DNA of 64,000 bases from Rhodococcus sp. IEGM 1379. Its GTDB lineage: Bacteria; Actinomycetota; Actinomycetes; Mycobacteriales; Mycobacteriaceae. Position numbers and translations under genes: made by a program. Shown one piece after another: positions 43,347 through 53,182 of this stretch (position 1 is its first letter; every line of letters begins with the position of its first letter). The stretch lies in assembly GCF_030056815.1 (NCBI RefSeq), contig NZ_JASHKR010000003.1:124001-188000 (forward strand). The letters run 5' to 3'. A model generated the notes under the pieces. The model searched no databases. It worked only from the letters and a program-made list of their open reading frames with translations, and was not told the origin of the DNA.

Positions 43347-46300
43347 TTAGGCCTTCGTGATCGCGGCGCGGACTCCATCACCGAGGTCCACGGCGTCACT
43401 ACCTGCCTCGCCCACGGAGAATTCGACCGCCAGAACCTCACCGGCAATCATGTCGCCGTGGCGCTGCGCCCATTCCTTGCGATCCTCAGACACCTCGAGG
43501 ATGACCTTGATGCGGTCCGACACGTCGAGGCCGGCATTGCGACGTGCATCCTGCAATTCACGTACACGGTCCTTGGCCCAACCCTCAGCCTCGAGCTCTT
43601 CGGTCACAGCCGAATCGAGAACAACCAGGCCGACCCCATCAGGAAGAGCTGCCGTCGAATCAGGTTCTGCTGCAACCAGTTTCTGCGTGTACTCCTCCGG
43701 CAGCAGTTCAATTCCGGCTGCGACGACAACGCCATCGGCCGTCTCGGTCCAGTCGCCGGCCTTCACAGCCTTGATGACGGTCTGCACGGACTTACCCAGA
43801 CGTGGGCCGGCAGCGCGCGCGTTGACCGCAATCTCGAAGCGGCCGTGAGCGTCGACGTCATCGGTCAGATCGACCTTCTTGACGTTGACCTCGTCAGCGA
43901 TCAAGCCGAGGAACGGGCGCAGACGCTCCGAATCGGGTGCAGCGACAGTGACCTCGGGCAGGGGCAACCGAACCCGCAGGTTCTGCGCCTTACGCAGGCC
44001 CAGCACGGTGGAGCAGACCACACGCACATCGTCCATCGCGGAAACCAGTTCAGGGTTGGCCGGCAACTCCGACGCCTCAGGCCAATCAGCCAAGTGCACC
44101 GAGCGTTCGCCGGTCAATCCGCGCCAGATCACTTCGGACACCAACGGCAGCAACGGCGCAGCCAGACGTGTCACCACTTCGAGAACAGTGTGGAGCGTGT
44201 CGATCGCGTCGCGATCCTCATCCCAGAAACGTGAACGCGAGCGTCGCACATACCAATTGGTGAGGGCGTCGCAGAACAAGCGCAATTCGTCGCAGGCACC
44301 GGAGATATCGTTGGCCTCGAGAGCGTCGGTGATGACATCGCGAGTACTCGCAAGCTTCGCCAAGATGTACTGATCGAGGATGTTCTCCGAATCCGTACGC
44401 CACACTCCGGATTCCGGTGTGTACAACTGCAGGAAACTCCAGGCGTTCCACAGCGGCAGCAGTGCTTGGCGAACGCCTTCGCGGATACCCTGCTCGGTGA
44501 CGACTAGGTTTCCACCGCGCAGGATCGGCGAGGACATCAGGAACCAGCGCATGGCATCACTGCCGTCGCGGTTGAAAACCTCCTTGACGTCCGGGTAGTT
44601 GCCCTTGGACTTGCTCATCTTCAATCCGTCGTCACCGAGGACGATGCCGTGTGCCACAACAGTTTTGAACGCGGGGCGATCGAACAATGCGGTAGCCAGC
44701 ACGTGCAGGTTGTAGAACCAGCCGCGGGTCTGACCGTTGTACTCGACGATGAAATCGCCGGGGTAGTGAGTCTCGAACCAATCCTGGTTCTCGAAGGGGT
44801 AGTGAACCTGAGCGAAGGGCATGGAACCTGATTCGAACCAGCAGTCCAGAACCTCGGGCACCCGACGCATCATCGACTTGCCGGTCGGGTCATCCGGGTT
44901 GGGACGGACCAGATCGTCGATAACCGGGCGGTGCAGATCGGCCGGGCGCACACCGAAGTCTGCCTCCAACTGATCGAGCGAACCGTACACATCCATGCGC
45001 GGGTACTGCGGATCGTCCGACATCCACACCGGGATCGGACTGCCCCAGTAGCGGTTTCGGCTGATGTTCCAGTCGCGAGCACCTTCGAGCCACTTACCGA
45101 ACTGGCCGTCGCGGATGTGGTCGGGCACCCACGTGATGTCCTGGTTCAGCTCGACCATGCGGTCGCGGAACTTGGTGACGGAAACGAACCACGACGGAAC
45201 TGCCATGTAGATGAGCGGCTGACCGCTGCGCCAACTGTGCGGGTACGAGTGCTCGATCGTCTCGTGCCGCAACAACTTTCCGGCGGCCTTGAGATCCTTG
45301 ATGATGACCGGGTTCGCATCGAAGACCATCAAGCCCTCGTACGTCGGCACCATCGACGTGAACTTTCCACCGGCGTCGAGAGGCTGAACGACCTCGATAC
45401 CGTTGGCAGTAGCGACATCCATATCCTCTTCACCGAAAGCTGGTGCGAGGTGGACGATTCCAGTTCCCGAATCCACGGTGACGTAGTCGGCGGACAACAC
45501 GACATGCGAATTCGGATGGCCGGCAAAGAAGTCGAACGGCGGCGTGTAAGACAATCCGACGAGTTCGCTGCCCTTGTGGCGCGAAACCACCTCGGGGTCC
45601 TCCCCCAGCTCACGCGCGTAATGACCGACACGAGCCTCCGCCAACACATATCGCTTGCCATCCAGACCGAGTACCTGGACGTAGTCGATCTCGGGATGCA
45701 CCGCCGTCGCCAGGTTGGAAGGAAGCGTCCACGGCGTCGTGGTCCAGATGATTGCGTTGGCGCCGTCGAGAGGCGAACCCGGTGCCACCAACGGCATGTC
45801 GACCGTGACAGCCGGATCCTGACGCATCTTGTATGCGTCGTCCAGCTTGGTTTCCTGGTTGGACAGCGGCGTCTGCTCGTACCAGCTGTACGGCAGCACG
45901 CGGAAGCCCTGGTAGATCAGACCCTTGTCGAAAAGTTCCTTGAACGCCCACATGACCGACTCCATGAAGTCGATATCGAGGGTCTTGTAGTCGTTGTCGA
46001 AATCGACCCAGCGCGCCTGACGGGTGACGTACTCACGCCAGTCATCGGTGTACTTGAGCACCGACGACCTGCAGTAGTCGTTGAACTTGGCGAGACCCAT
46101 GACGTCGATCTCGGACTTGTCCTTGATACCGAGCTGCTTCTCGGCCTCGAGCTCAGCCGGCAGTCCGTGGCAGTCCCAGCCGAATCGGCGTTCGACCTTG
46201 CGGCCCCGCATGGTCTGGAAACGCGGCACGAGGTCCTTGACGTAACCCGTCAGCAAGTGACCGTAGTGTGGCAAACCATTGGCGAACGGTGGACCGTCGT

Positions 46301-46460
46301 AGAAAACGAACTCCTCGTTGCCGTCGCGATTGGCAACAGACGCCCGGAAGGTGTCGTCGTCAGCCCACTCTTTCAGGACCTTTTCTTCCAGAACCGGAAA
46401 CTTGACTCCGGTATCGGCGGGGACGCCGTAATCGACTTTGGGGTACCCGTTACTCGCCAC
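43347..46460 (-). CDS. ileS: Isoleucyl-tRNA synthetase, long eukaryote-like type
   Basis: The 1037-aa class I synthetase has the HIGH equivalent HYGH in [21 protein letters not shown], then [11 protein letters not shown], the editing domain ([12 protein letters not shown]), the KMSKS motif in [13 protein letters not shown], and an anticodon-binding end. The GLPHYGH...VPR form and length near 1040 aa mark the type 2 (eukaryote-like) enzymes, known for low mupirocin sensitivity. The GTG at 46460 has GGAG 6 nt upstream. A T-box leader precedes it. It lies downstream of the wag31 end of the dcw cluster. Confidence 0.96.
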   Translation of the reverse strand: MASNGYPKVDYGVPADTGVKFPVLEEKVLKEWADDDTFRASVANRDGNEEFVFYDGPPFANGLPHYGHLLTGYVKDLVPRFQTMRGRKVERRFGWDCHGLPAELEAEKQLGIKDKSEIDVMGLAKFNDYCRSSVLKYTDDWREYVTRQARWVDFDNDYKTLDIDFMESVMWAFKELFDKGLIYQGFRVLPYSWYEQTPLSNQETKLDDAYKMRQDPAVTVDMPLVAPGSPLDGANAIIWTTTPWTLPSNLATAVHPEIDYVQVLGLDGKRYVLAEARVGHYARELGEDPEVVSRHKGSELVGLSYTPPFDFFAGHPNSHVVLSADYVTVDSGTGIVHLAPAFGEEDMDVATANGIEVVQPLDAGGKFTSMVPTYEGLMVFDANPVIIKDLKAAGKLLRHETIEHSYPHSWRSGQPLIYMAVPSWFVSVTKFRDRMVELNQDITWVPDHIRDGQFGKWLEGARDWNISRNRYWGSPIPVWMSDDPQYPRMDVYGSLDQLEADFGVRPADLHRPVIDDLVRPNPDDPTGKSMMRRVPEVLDCWFESGSMPFAQVHYPFENQDWFETHYPGDFIVEYNGQTRGWFYNLHVLATALFDRPAFKTVVAHGIVLGDDGLKMSKSKGNYPDVKEVFNRDGSDAMRWFLMSSPILRGGNLVVTEQGIREGVRQALLPLWNAWSFLQLYTPESGVWRTDSENILDQYILAKLASTRDVITDALEANDISGACDELRLFCDALTNWYVRRSRSRFWDEDRDAIDTLHTVLEVVTRLAAPLLPLVSEVIWRGLTGERSVHLADWPEASELPANPELVSAMDDVRVVCSTVLGLRKAQNLRVRLPLPEVTVAAPDSERLRPFLGLIADEVNVKKVDLTDDVDAHGRFEIAVNARAAGPRLGKSVQTVIKAVKAGDWTETADGVVVAAGIELLPEEYTQKLVAAEPDSTAALPDGVGLVVLDSAVTEELEAEGWAKDRVRELQDARRNAGLDVSDRIKVILEVSEDRKEWAQRHGDMIAGEVLAVEFSVGEAGSDAVDLGDGVRAAITKA

Positions 46461-46474
46461 TGCGATCTCCTCGT

Positions 46475-46735
46475 GCCTGTCCGACTCGGCACGGGGACGA
46501 TAAGTGCGCATCTGCGTACGTACCGCGGTACCACCCCGCTTGCAACACGTGAATCCGGCGACGTTCACCGTCCGGACTTCCGGTTACCTCTCTCATTGAG
46601 CTGTGACGGGCTCACCCGTTCGGTTCTACTGAGTGCCCGGCGGGCTCAATTGCCTGCTGAATCACTGTTCTTCCGAAGGCTCCCCGGTGATCGCCGGTTC
46701 ATCGCCAGATAAATCCTGACTAGCCAAATAAATAT
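46475..46735 (-). promoter_or_regulatory. T-box riboswitch in the ileS leader
   Basis: On the minus strand the leader contains the T-box core GGGTGGTACCGCGG at 46523-46536, which pairs with the uncharged tRNA acceptor end, and upstream a stem with GGCGATCACCGGGGAGCC in which ATC (46689-46691) is an isoleucine specifier codon. This is the actinobacterial, ultrashort stem I, translation-type T-box. Uncharged tRNA-Ile should free the ileS GGAG ribosome binding site close to the GTG start. It fills the whole gap of about 300 bp. Confidence 0.9.
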
Positions 46736-46763
46736 TGATTAGCCTGTGTTCGTGTAGACCAGT

Positions 46764-47045
46764 CTAATGCTCGTTGTTTTCATTCGCTGATCCGCCATCG
46801 GCATCCGCAGAATCGGGCACGTCCCCGGAATCCGGGATCGGCCCGGCGCCGGAGGCAGCGGACCTATCCTGCTCATCCAACGGCAGAACCGTTCTCTTAC
46901 TGGTAAGCGCACTGACCAGTAAGAGAACGGCACCTGCGATGCAAATAGCGATACATGCCCACGCCCAGACAATCGAACCGGTTGTCAGAGCAATGACCAG
47001 GAATGCAAATCCTGCCGCAGCGAGAACTATCGTCGAGACCAGCAC
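46764..47045 (-). CDS. Small membrane protein next to wag31 (Rv2144c position)
   Basis: The 93-aa protein has two membrane helices (LVSTIVLAAAGFAFLVIALTTG and VWAWACIAICIAGAVLLLVSAL) and an acidic disordered tail (SGDVPDSADADGGSANENNEH). It has the position of the mycobacterial Rv2144c-type membrane protein, directly downstream of wag31. No function is known. A 16-bp perfect inverted repeat lies inside the gene where the second helix ends. Confidence 0.75.
   Translation of the reverse strand: MLVSTIVLAAAGFAFLVIALTTGSIVWAWACIAICIAGAVLLLVSALTSKRTVLPLDEQDRSAASGAGPIPDSGDVPDSADADGGSANENNEH
46889..46930. repeat. Perfect 16-bp inverted repeat inside a coding region
   Basis: CCGTTCTCTTACTGGT (46889-46904) is the exact complement of 46915-46930, with a 10-nt spacer. 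Both strands therefore encode the same peptide, VLLLVSALTSKRT. It is a stable hairpin within the small membrane-protein gene. Confidence 0.95.
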
Positions 47046-47092
47046 GTGTCAACCTCTACCGGTGTCGCCGCTGACCGTCGAGAATCTCTCGG

Positions 47093-47917
47093 TCAGCTGT
47101 TTCCCTTTGCGAACGACGGGCTGAAAGATTCCTGGCCACCGTCGACCGGCACTGCGGAACCGCGCTGTTCGAGCTCTTCGAGCTGCGATTCCAGGTAGGA
47201 CTTGAGGCGCACCCGGTACTCACGTTCGAACGTCTTGAGCTGCTCGATGCGGCCTTCGAGGACCGAACGCTGCTGGTTGATGGTCGCCATGATCTCGGTG
47301 TGCTTCTTCTCGGCGTCCGCCTTGAGAGCGTCAGCCTTCTCCTGAGCCTGGCGAAGCTGGGTCTCGGAGCGAGTCTGCGCGTCGGTGAGCATTGCTTCCG
47401 ACTTGTTGCGAGCGTCGGAGATCATGCCGTCAGCCTTGCTGCGAGCTTCGCTCATGAGCTGCTCGGAGTTGGTACGAGCGCTACCGAGCAGCTGCTCGGA
47501 CTCCGCCTTGGCATCACCGGTGAGGCGATCAGCCATTTCCTGCGCCAGGCCGAGGACCTTGGCTGCCTGCATGTGTGTGTCAGCGCTCTGTGGTGCCGGA
47601 GCTGCTGCGGCCACGGGGACCGGTGCCACGACAGGAGCGGGCTTGGGAGCCTCGACCACGCGAGCCGGCTCAGGTTTGGGCTGCGGAGCAACCGGAGCGG
47701 CCTGCGCACCAGCCGGCGCCTTCTTCGCGGCGGCAAGTTCCTGATCCAGCTCACCTACGCGCTGATGCAGATCTGCATTTTCTTCGATGAGCTGCGACAG
47801 CGCCTGCTCGACGAGATCAAGAAATGCGTCGACCTCGTCTTCGTTGTAGCCGCGCTTGCCGATAGGCGGCTTGCTGAACGCAACGTTGTGCACGTCAGCT
47901 GGAGTCAGTTGCGGCAT
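47093..47917 (-). CDS. wag31: Cell pole and growth-site organiser Wag31 (DivIVA)
   Basis: The 274-aa protein opens with the DivIVA N-terminal domain ([37 protein letters not shown]), then a Pro/Ala-rich linker (about 65-115), then a long coiled coil of heptad repeats rich in Ala/Glu/Arg/Lys (about 125-255). It oligomerises at curved membrane and directs polar peptidoglycan and mycolate synthesis; it is essential in mycobacteria. GAAGGG precedes the ATG. It lies in the conserved sepF-yggT-wag31 order. Confidence 0.97.
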   Translation of the reverse strand: MPQLTPADVHNVAFSKPPIGKRGYNEDEVDAFLDLVEQALSQLIEENADLHQRVGELDQELAAAKKAPAGAQAAPVAPQPKPEPARVVEAPKPAPVVAPVPVAAAAPAPQSADTHMQAAKVLGLAQEMADRLTGDAKAESEQLLGSARTNSEQLMSEARSKADGMISDARNKSEAMLTDAQTRSETQLRQAQEKADALKADAEKKHTEIMATINQQRSVLEGRIEQLKTFEREYRVRLKSYLESQLEELEQRGSAVPVDGGQESFSPSFAKGNS

Positions 47918-48033
47918 GGAAGGATCCCTTCACGCGTCATTAGGCGGTCTAGCAAGCATTCAGTTGCAACACGGTGTACGTAGCGGCGAACCACCACACG
48001 AGCTATGCGTTCCATTCTGGCACACCCGCTCTA

Positions 48034-48321
48034 CTACCGCGCCGAGCTGACAACCGACATCAGGATGATGACGATGAAAAGCAAGACCATGATGGATAGA
48101 TCCAGGCGAACCCCACCCAGGTTGATCGGAGGGATCAACTTACGAAGGAGTTTCACCGGCGGATCGGTGATAGTGAAAACTGTTTCGAGAATGACTGCGA
48201 CCAGTCCCGACGGTCGCCAGTCTCTGGCGAACGAACGAACGAACTCGACTATCACTCTGCCGATCAACAAAAGCCAGAAGATAACCAGCACTAGATAGAT
48301 CACTTCGAGGAGCCCGTTCAC
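48034..48321 (-). CDS. YggT-family membrane protein
   Basis: The 95-aa protein has two membrane segments (LEVIYLVLVIFWLLLIGRVIVEFVRS and SIMVLLFIVIILMSVV) and the YggT signature in FTITDPPVKLLRKLIPP. It is a conserved small membrane protein of the dcw neighbourhood, probably an accessory of division or envelope growth. GTG at 48321 is chosen because the family starts with this block; sequence in front of it does not fit. Confidence 0.9.
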   Translation of the reverse strand: MNGLLEVIYLVLVIFWLLLIGRVIVEFVRSFARDWRPSGLVAVILETVFTITDPPVKLLRKLIPPINLGGVRLDLSIMVLLFIVIILMSVVSSAR

Positions 48322-48421
48322 ACTCTCACTCTGCCTGACTTCTGCGTGGTGTCCAAAACAGACATCCTGCATCGGCAGCAAAACCGGAGCTCCGCGAACC
48401 GGCTGAATCACGAGCGGGCAC

Positions 48422-48443
48422 GCCGACGACCGAGGTCGTCGGC
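48422..48443 (-). terminator. 9-bp hairpin between sepF and the YggT gene
   Basis: GCCGACGAC and GTCGTCGGC pair perfectly around a 4-nt loop, 68 nt after the sepF stop. There is no U-tract, so it may be a processing or partial-termination site that separates yggT/wag31 transcription from the upstream genes. Confidence 0.4.
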
Positions 48444-48510
48444 ACCGGCTTCAACCAACCAACAAACGCAGCGTTTCGGCTGTTCAGGGAGCTATCCGCA
48501 ATCGAGAGAA

Positions 48511-49161
48511 TCATTTTTGGCTGTAGAAGCCCGTCTCCGCGATGCGACGACGCTCCTCGGCCGACACATCAATGTCAGCCGGTGAGAGAAGAAACACTTT
48601 GGTGGCGACCTTGTCGAACGAACCGCGCAGGGCAAAAGCCAGACCGGCGGCAAAATCGACCAGTCGCTTTGCATCGGCATTGCTCATGTCGACCAAATCC
48701 ATGATGACGGGTGTTCCGTCGCGGAATCGCTCACCGATAGTCCGTGCCTCAGCGTAGCTCTGCGGGCGCAGCGTGGTGATCTTCGCCAGCGGACCGCCGT
48801 CGTCGATGACGGGAGCACGGCGAACCTCGGGGCGCTCGGCACGAGCGTCGACTGCAAGGTTTCCGCGGCTCGCCGGGCGCGGTGCCATCGAGGGACGTGG
48901 TGCGCGGCTTCCGACTGCATCGATCCGCGGACGCGAATCGTAACGATCGAAATCGGCTTCTTCCTCTTCACGACGACTGGGTGCGTAACCGGCCTTCGAG
49001 AATGCCGGCTCGGCAAACTCACGGTCATCGCGTTCGGCGTAACCATCGTGACTACGACGAGGTGCGCGACGAGCCTGGTCGGGCTCCTCCACGTACTCGT
49101 CCTCGTAGTCGTCGAGGGGAACCATGCCGAAGTAAGCCTTGAACTTGTGCAGGTTGCTCAT
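48511..49161 (-). CDS. sepF: Cell division protein SepF
   Basis: The 216-aa protein has the N-terminal membrane-binding helix ([14 protein letters not shown]), an acidic/basic disordered linker (about 15-120), and the SepF fold with [58 protein letters not shown]. It anchors FtsZ to the membrane in actinobacteria, which lack FtsA. It sits between yggS and the YggT gene as in mycobacteria. Confidence 0.97.
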   Translation of the reverse strand: MSNLHKFKAYFGMVPLDDYEDEYVEEPDQARRAPRRSHDGYAERDDREFAEPAFSKAGYAPSRREEEEADFDRYDSRPRIDAVGSRAPRPSMAPRPASRGNLAVDARAERPEVRRAPVIDDGGPLAKITTLRPQSYAEARTIGERFRDGTPVIMDLVDMSNADAKRLVDFAAGLAFALRGSFDKVATKVFLLSPADIDVSAEERRRIAETGFYSQK

Positions 49162-49246
49162 TGATCGACCTTCCTTGGCGCGGCGGAATCAATCCGACTG
49201 CGACCGGTCGCAGCGGTGTGGACGGGTTGGGCGATCACCTGAGCGA

Positions 49247-49999
49247 TCATTTCGAGGTTACTGGTCGTGAGCCGAGCAATGCGGTTCCGACACGCACGCA
49301 TGTCGATCCGTGGCGAACTGCGGCCTCCAGATCGCCGGTCATACCGGCCGACAATTCGATTGCCTGCGGGTGTGACCCGAGGAGCGCCCGATGCGCGTCG
49401 TGCAGGATCGAGAACTGTTCTTCGGGATCGGTACCCAGCGGCGGAACGCCCATCAAGCCGGCAAAATCCAGACCCTCTGCTGTCTCGAGCTTGTCTGCGA
49501 GAGGTGCCAATTCTTCGAGAGTGACACCGCCACGCGAGGGGTCTCCGTCGAGGCTGACTTGGATCAACACACGCAGCGGCGAGGTGCGATCACCGTCGTC
49601 GAGCGCGCCAAGCGCGCCGCGATCGAGGGCATCGGCCAGTCGTGAGCTGTCGACAGAGTGAATTGCGTAGGCCCACTTGGCGACGGATCGCGCCTTGTTC
49701 CGTTGCAACTGGCCGATCATGTGCCAGCGAACAGGCTCAGCGGAATCAGTACGCGTCACAGCGTCGAATTCCGCGACCTTCATGATCGCTTCCTGCTCTC
49801 GGGACTCACCGAACTCGCGGCAACCCAAGTCGTAGAGAATCCGCGCATCAGATGCCGGAAAGTACTTTGTTACCGGCAGGAGCTTCACGTCGGCGGTAGG
49901 CCGACCGGCAGCGACACACGCCGCCGCCAGTCTGGCCCGCACCGAGTCGAGCGCCGACGCGATGTCGGCTACTCGCGAAGAATCGGCGTCGTCGTTCAT
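49247..49999 (-). CDS. yggS: YggS/PROSC-family PLP-binding protein
   Basis: The 250-aa protein has the alanine-racemase N-terminal fold. The PLP lysine lies in LLPVTKYFPASDARILYDLG, followed by FGESREQEA, WHMIGQLQRNKAR and LIQVSLDGDPSRGGV, and GLMGVPPL near the C-terminus. It balances free PLP and amino acids rather than acting as a racemase. It starts 10 bp after the pgeF stop. Confidence 0.95.
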   Translation of the reverse strand: MNDDADSSRVADIASALDSVRARLAAACVAAGRPTADVKLLPVTKYFPASDARILYDLGCREFGESREQEAIMKVAEFDAVTRTDSAEPVRWHMIGQLQRNKARSVAKWAYAIHSVDSSRLADALDRGALGALDDGDRTSPLRVLIQVSLDGDPSRGGVTLEELAPLADKLETAEGLDFAGLMGVPPLGTDPEEQFSILHDAHRALLGSHPQAIELSAGMTGDLEAAVRHGSTCVRVGTALLGSRPVTSK

Positions 50000-50009
50000 A
50001 CCGAATGAC

Positions 50010-50819
50010 CTAGTCGGTTTCCGCAGCTGCGGATTCGGCTGGTGCGGACTCGGCTGGTGCGGATTCGACCGGGGATTCGGCCGGTGCGATCGGATCCATC
50101 CAGATCACTGCGGCCTGACGTCCGGTGAGTGACTCACGACGGTGACTGAACAGTGCCTTGTCCTCGATGGTGCAGCGCGGATCCTCGGCGACGCCCGTAA
50201 CACCGGCATCGAGGAGTTGCTTACGGATTCCGGCCCGGAGGTCGAGTCCGGGAGTTCCCTTTGCCGTGCGAGTTGCACTGCCCGGCAAATGCTTTTCCAC
50301 ATCAGCGCGCATCGCTGCGGGAACCTCGTACTGGCGGCCGCTGGCGGCAGGTCCGAGGAAGGCTCCGATCCGGGAGACGTCGGCGCCCTGGCGAACCATC
50401 TCGGCCAGCACACGCGGCACGATTCCGATGCGGGCGCCGATGCGACCGGCATGAATCGCGGCGATCACTCCGGCTTGTTCGTCGGACAGCAGAACCGGAA
50501 CACAGTCGGCACTGAGCGTCGCGAGAGCCAGCCCGGGGACGGTGGTGACCAGAGCATCGGTCACCGCAATGACCTCATCCGTCGGCTCCGTCACGACGGT
50601 GACGTTACGCGAATGGATTTGTTCCATCCAGACAAGATGATTCGGCTCGACGCCGATTTCCTGCGCGAGGCGACGACGATTGGACTCGACGGCGTCGGCG
50701 TTGTCACCAACGTGGTCACCGAGGTTGAACGAGTCGTACGGCGCCTGTGAAACACCGCCTGCTCGACTCGTCACGACGCGGCGGACTCGAAAATTGGCGG
50801 TCGACTTCTCGGTACTCAA
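50010..50819 (-). CDS. pgeF: PgeF/YfiH-family protein (peptidoglycan editing / purine nucleoside phosphorylase-like)
   Basis: The 269-aa protein has the family blocks TSRAGGVSQAPYDSFNLGDHVGD, VWMEQIHSRNV, TLSADCVPVLLSD (metal Cys) and AAIHAGRIG (metal His). The usual HAGWRG reads HAGRIG here. Family members bind Zn and act on nucleosides or edit peptidoglycan precursors. The C-terminus carries a low-complexity tail of PAES-type repeats. The TTG at 50819 has no clear ribosome binding site; a GTG 15 codons in is possible. Confidence 0.88.
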   Translation of the reverse strand: MSTEKSTANFRVRRVVTSRAGGVSQAPYDSFNLGDHVGDNADAVESNRRRLAQEIGVEPNHLVWMEQIHSRNVTVVTEPTDEVIAVTDALVTTVPGLALATLSADCVPVLLSDEQAGVIAAIHAGRIGARIGIVPRVLAEMVRQGADVSRIGAFLGPAASGRQYEVPAAMRADVEKHLPGSATRTAKGTPGLDLRAGIRKQLLDAGVTGVAEDPRCTIEDKALFSHRRESLTGRQAAVIWMDPIAPAESPVESAPAESAPAESAAAETD

Positions 50820-50908
50820 GATTTTGTGCTCACAAACGTCGAATGTTCACTGCTACATGGGACATGATCCGGGTGCAGTTCCTGGATAAAGAAAGGATCA
50901 GTCAAGAA

Positions 50909-50936
50909 CAGGGTACCCAGAAAACTGGATACCCTG
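50909..50936 (-). terminator. Hairpin after ftsZ
   Basis: CAGGGTACCC (50909-50918) pairs with GGATACCCTG (50927-50936), one mismatch, 28 nt after the ftsZ stop. On the minus strand a T-rich stretch (TTCTTGACTG, then CCTTTCTTT) follows. It may partly end ftsZ transcripts before pgeF. Confidence 0.5.
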
Positions 50937-50963
50937 ATCTCGAGACTGTGCGCGGCGCTGTTG

Positions 50964-52151
50964 TCAGCGACGCATGAAGACGGGAACGTCGACGTCGTCG
51001 TCGCCGTCGTCTTCCGGCTGTGGTGCGTGACGCGGTCCGTCGAGCGGCGGCAGCGAGCCGCCGCCGATGGGCTCACGCGCGACCGGAACCTGCTGCTCCA
51101 CAGGGGATTCCACCGCAACGGGCGAACGTCCGACCTCACCCGCACGGCCGGCGCCTATGGATCCACGGCCGGGCGCACCCGACTCGACAGGACGACGCGC
51201 AGGCGCACCGCCGTCGAAACCAGCAGCGATGACCGTCACACGAACTTCGTCGCCGAGTGAATCGTCGATGACTGTTCCGAAGATGATGTTGGCGTCGATA
51301 TGTGCGGCTTCCTGCACGAGCGTAGCCGCTTCGTTGATCTCGAACAGACCCAGATCGCTGCCGCCGGCGATCGACAGCAGAACGCCGCGGGCACCTTCCA
51401 TCGATGCTTCGAGAAGCGGCGAGTTGATAGCGGACTCAGCGGCTTTGATCGCACGGCCTTCGCCGCGGGATGAGCCGATACCCATGAGTGCGCTACCCGC
51501 ACCGGACATAACGCCCTTCACGTCCGCGAAGTCCACGTTGATCAATCCGGGCGTGGTGATCAGATCGGTGATGCCCTGAACGCCGTTGAGGAGAACCTCG
51601 TCGGCACTACGGAACGCATCCATCAGACTGACAGCCGCGTCGCCGAGTTGGAGCAGGCGATCGTTGGGGATGACGATGAGCGTGTCGCACGACTCGCGCA
51701 ATTGCTGAATTCCCGTGTCGGCCTGGCCGCCACGTCGCTTGCCTTCGAAGGAGAACGGCCGCGTCACGACGCCGACCGTCAGTGCGCCCAGCTTCCGGGC
51801 GATGCTCGCGACGACAGGTGCGCCACCGGTTCCGGTTCCACCGCCTTCACCAGCGGTCACGAACACCATGTCGGCGCCCTTGATGACCTCTTCGATCTCG
51901 TCCTTGTGATCCTCGGCAGCCTTGCGGCCGACCTCAGGATCCGCACCGGCGCCGAGACCGCGGGTCAGTTCGCGACCGACGTCGAGTTTGACGTCGGCGT
52001 CACTCATCAGGAGGGCTTGCGCGTCCGTGTTGACCGCGATGAACTCGACTCCCTTGAGTCCCTGTTCGATCATGCGGTTGACTGCGTTCACGCCGCCGCC
52101 GCCGATGCCGACGACCTTGATTACGGCGAGGTAGTTATGCGGGGGCGTCAT
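50964..52151 (-). CDS. ftsZ: Cell division GTPase FtsZ
   Basis: The 395-aa tubulin homologue has [16 protein letters not shown] at the start, the signature GGGTGTG in [15 protein letters not shown], the T7 loop [11 protein letters not shown], and the conserved C-terminal peptide [12 protein letters not shown] that binds SepF and other partners. A variable linker of about 70 residues rich in Gly/Pro/Ala precedes that tail. It forms the Z-ring at mid-cell. It has its own 218-bp leader after ftsQ. Confidence 0.98.
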   Translation of the reverse strand: MTPPHNYLAVIKVVGIGGGGVNAVNRMIEQGLKGVEFIAVNTDAQALLMSDADVKLDVGRELTRGLGAGADPEVGRKAAEDHKDEIEEVIKGADMVFVTAGEGGGTGTGGAPVVASIARKLGALTVGVVTRPFSFEGKRRGGQADTGIQQLRESCDTLIVIPNDRLLQLGDAAVSLMDAFRSADEVLLNGVQGITDLITTPGLINVDFADVKGVMSGAGSALMGIGSSRGEGRAIKAAESAINSPLLEASMEGARGVLLSIAGGSDLGLFEINEAATLVQEAAHIDANIIFGTVIDDSLGDEVRVTVIAAGFDGGAPARRPVESGAPGRGSIGAGRAGEVGRSPVAVESPVEQQVPVAREPIGGGSLPPLDGPRHAPQPEDDGDDDVDVPVFMRR

Positions 52152-52369
52152 CGGCTCTCGCCTTCTGTGTCGTATTACGCATTGTTTGTCTATTGCTGGA
52201 TGAAGCTGGGTAACGCTGGAATCTCAACACTCAACCTCAACCACAGGGTTAGAGTTATGTCAAGTACTCGATCTGAAACCAAACGCTATGCATCGGCATC
52301 GCGATCCGCCATTAGGCGCGCCGAGACAGACGGAAGTATTTGACGTAAATACACTCTATTCGACGCAAG
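52152..52369 (-). promoter_or_regulatory. ftsQ-ftsZ intergenic region, probable ftsZ promoter
   Basis: This is the only sizeable gap in the murE-ftsZ run. On the minus strand it contains TTGACA at 52258-52263, followed by three TTGAG motifs (52225-52243), but no convincing -10. A separate promoter for ftsZ is known for actinobacteria and would let FtsZ be made at higher level than the upstream enzymes. Confidence 0.45.
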
Positions 52370-53182
52370 CTAGCGCACCGTCGGAAGATCAGGACTCGAT
52401 ACGTCGTAGGTCTGACCCGGCTGAGTCAGCAGCGGAAGCGTCACGGCGGCCTTACGATCAGACTTCTCGACGCCTCCCCAGTTGACCACTCGGCCGTCCA
52501 CCAGAGTCAACGACACATCCGAAATCGACCGCGCAGCAACCTCTCCCACCTGGAAACGTAGTTCCGGTGGCAAGGCGGCGAGGACGTTCAACGCAGCCAG
52601 CGTCGACGGATCGTTCCACCCCGGTGTTGCCGTCACCAATCGCGGCACACCTGGCGGTGGAACACCGATCTCGAAATCGACGCCCGTTTCGTCCAGAAGA
52701 TGCGCGCCTTCCGGAGAATCGATGAACACAACCGGCACACGTTCGGTCACCGTCACACGAATCGTCGACGGATACATTCGCTGCACCCGCGCCGACGCCA
52801 CCTTGGGTATAGCCGCAACCCGAGCCGCAGCCAAGCCTGTGTCTACCCGCATCAGCGGCTGGCCGGCCGGAATCGCCAGCAATTCCAGAATGTGCGCCTC
52901 ATCGACCGTCGTCGCTCCCCGGACCTCGGTGCCACGTACCGAAAGCACCGGCGACAACCACGCCGTCAGGAAAAGCCCGACGACGACCACCGTCGCAAAC
53001 GGCAGCATGATCGCGGGTCGCTTGAACCACGGCGCCTTCGGTGTGGGCTCCGGTGCCGCGGCCGGCGCGGTTGCACGCGTCGAATAGCGGGATTCGGTTC
53101 GAGTGCTTCGCCGACGTGTGGTCGTGGCCCGCCGCGCCCCCGGATCTCGCCGACCACGGTGACTGCGTGCGTCAGGACTCAT
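52370..53182 (-). CDS. ftsQ: Divisome membrane protein FtsQ
   Basis: The 270-aa bitopic protein has a long basic cytosolic tail (Arg-rich, about 1-65), one membrane helix ([19 protein letters not shown], about 70-92), then a POTRA domain ([68 protein letters not shown]), and a beta domain. It links early and late divisome proteins. Its start overlaps the murC stop by ATGA. Confidence 0.95.
   Translation of the reverse strand: MSPDARSHRGRRDPGARRATTTRRRSTRTESRYSTRATAPAAAPEPTPKAPWFKRPAIMLPFATVVVVGLFLTAWLSPVLSVRGTEVRGATTVDEAHILELLAIPAGQPLMRVDTGLAAARVAAIPKVASARVQRMYPSTIRVTVTERVPVVFIDSPEGAHLLDETGVDFEIGVPPPGVPRLVTATPGWNDPSTLAALNVLAALPPELRFQVGEVAARSISDVSLTLVDGRVVNWGGVEKSDRKAAVTLPLLTQPGQTYDVSSPDLPTVR

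Noticed and set aside
43329-43352. 12-bp tandem duplication at the ileS stop as an attachment site or mobile-element scar
   Set aside because: It has no integrase, inverted ends or tRNA gene nearby; a simple slippage duplication is enough to explain it.
44931-46712. A 593-codon open frame opposite ileS
   Set aside because: It is antisense to a clear synthetase, shows no domain, and also runs across the T-box leader.
52235-52263. A full sigma-70-type promoter for ftsZ based on TTGACA
   Set aside because: No matching -10 hexamer was found at 16-19 nt spacing, so only a probable promoter region is listed.
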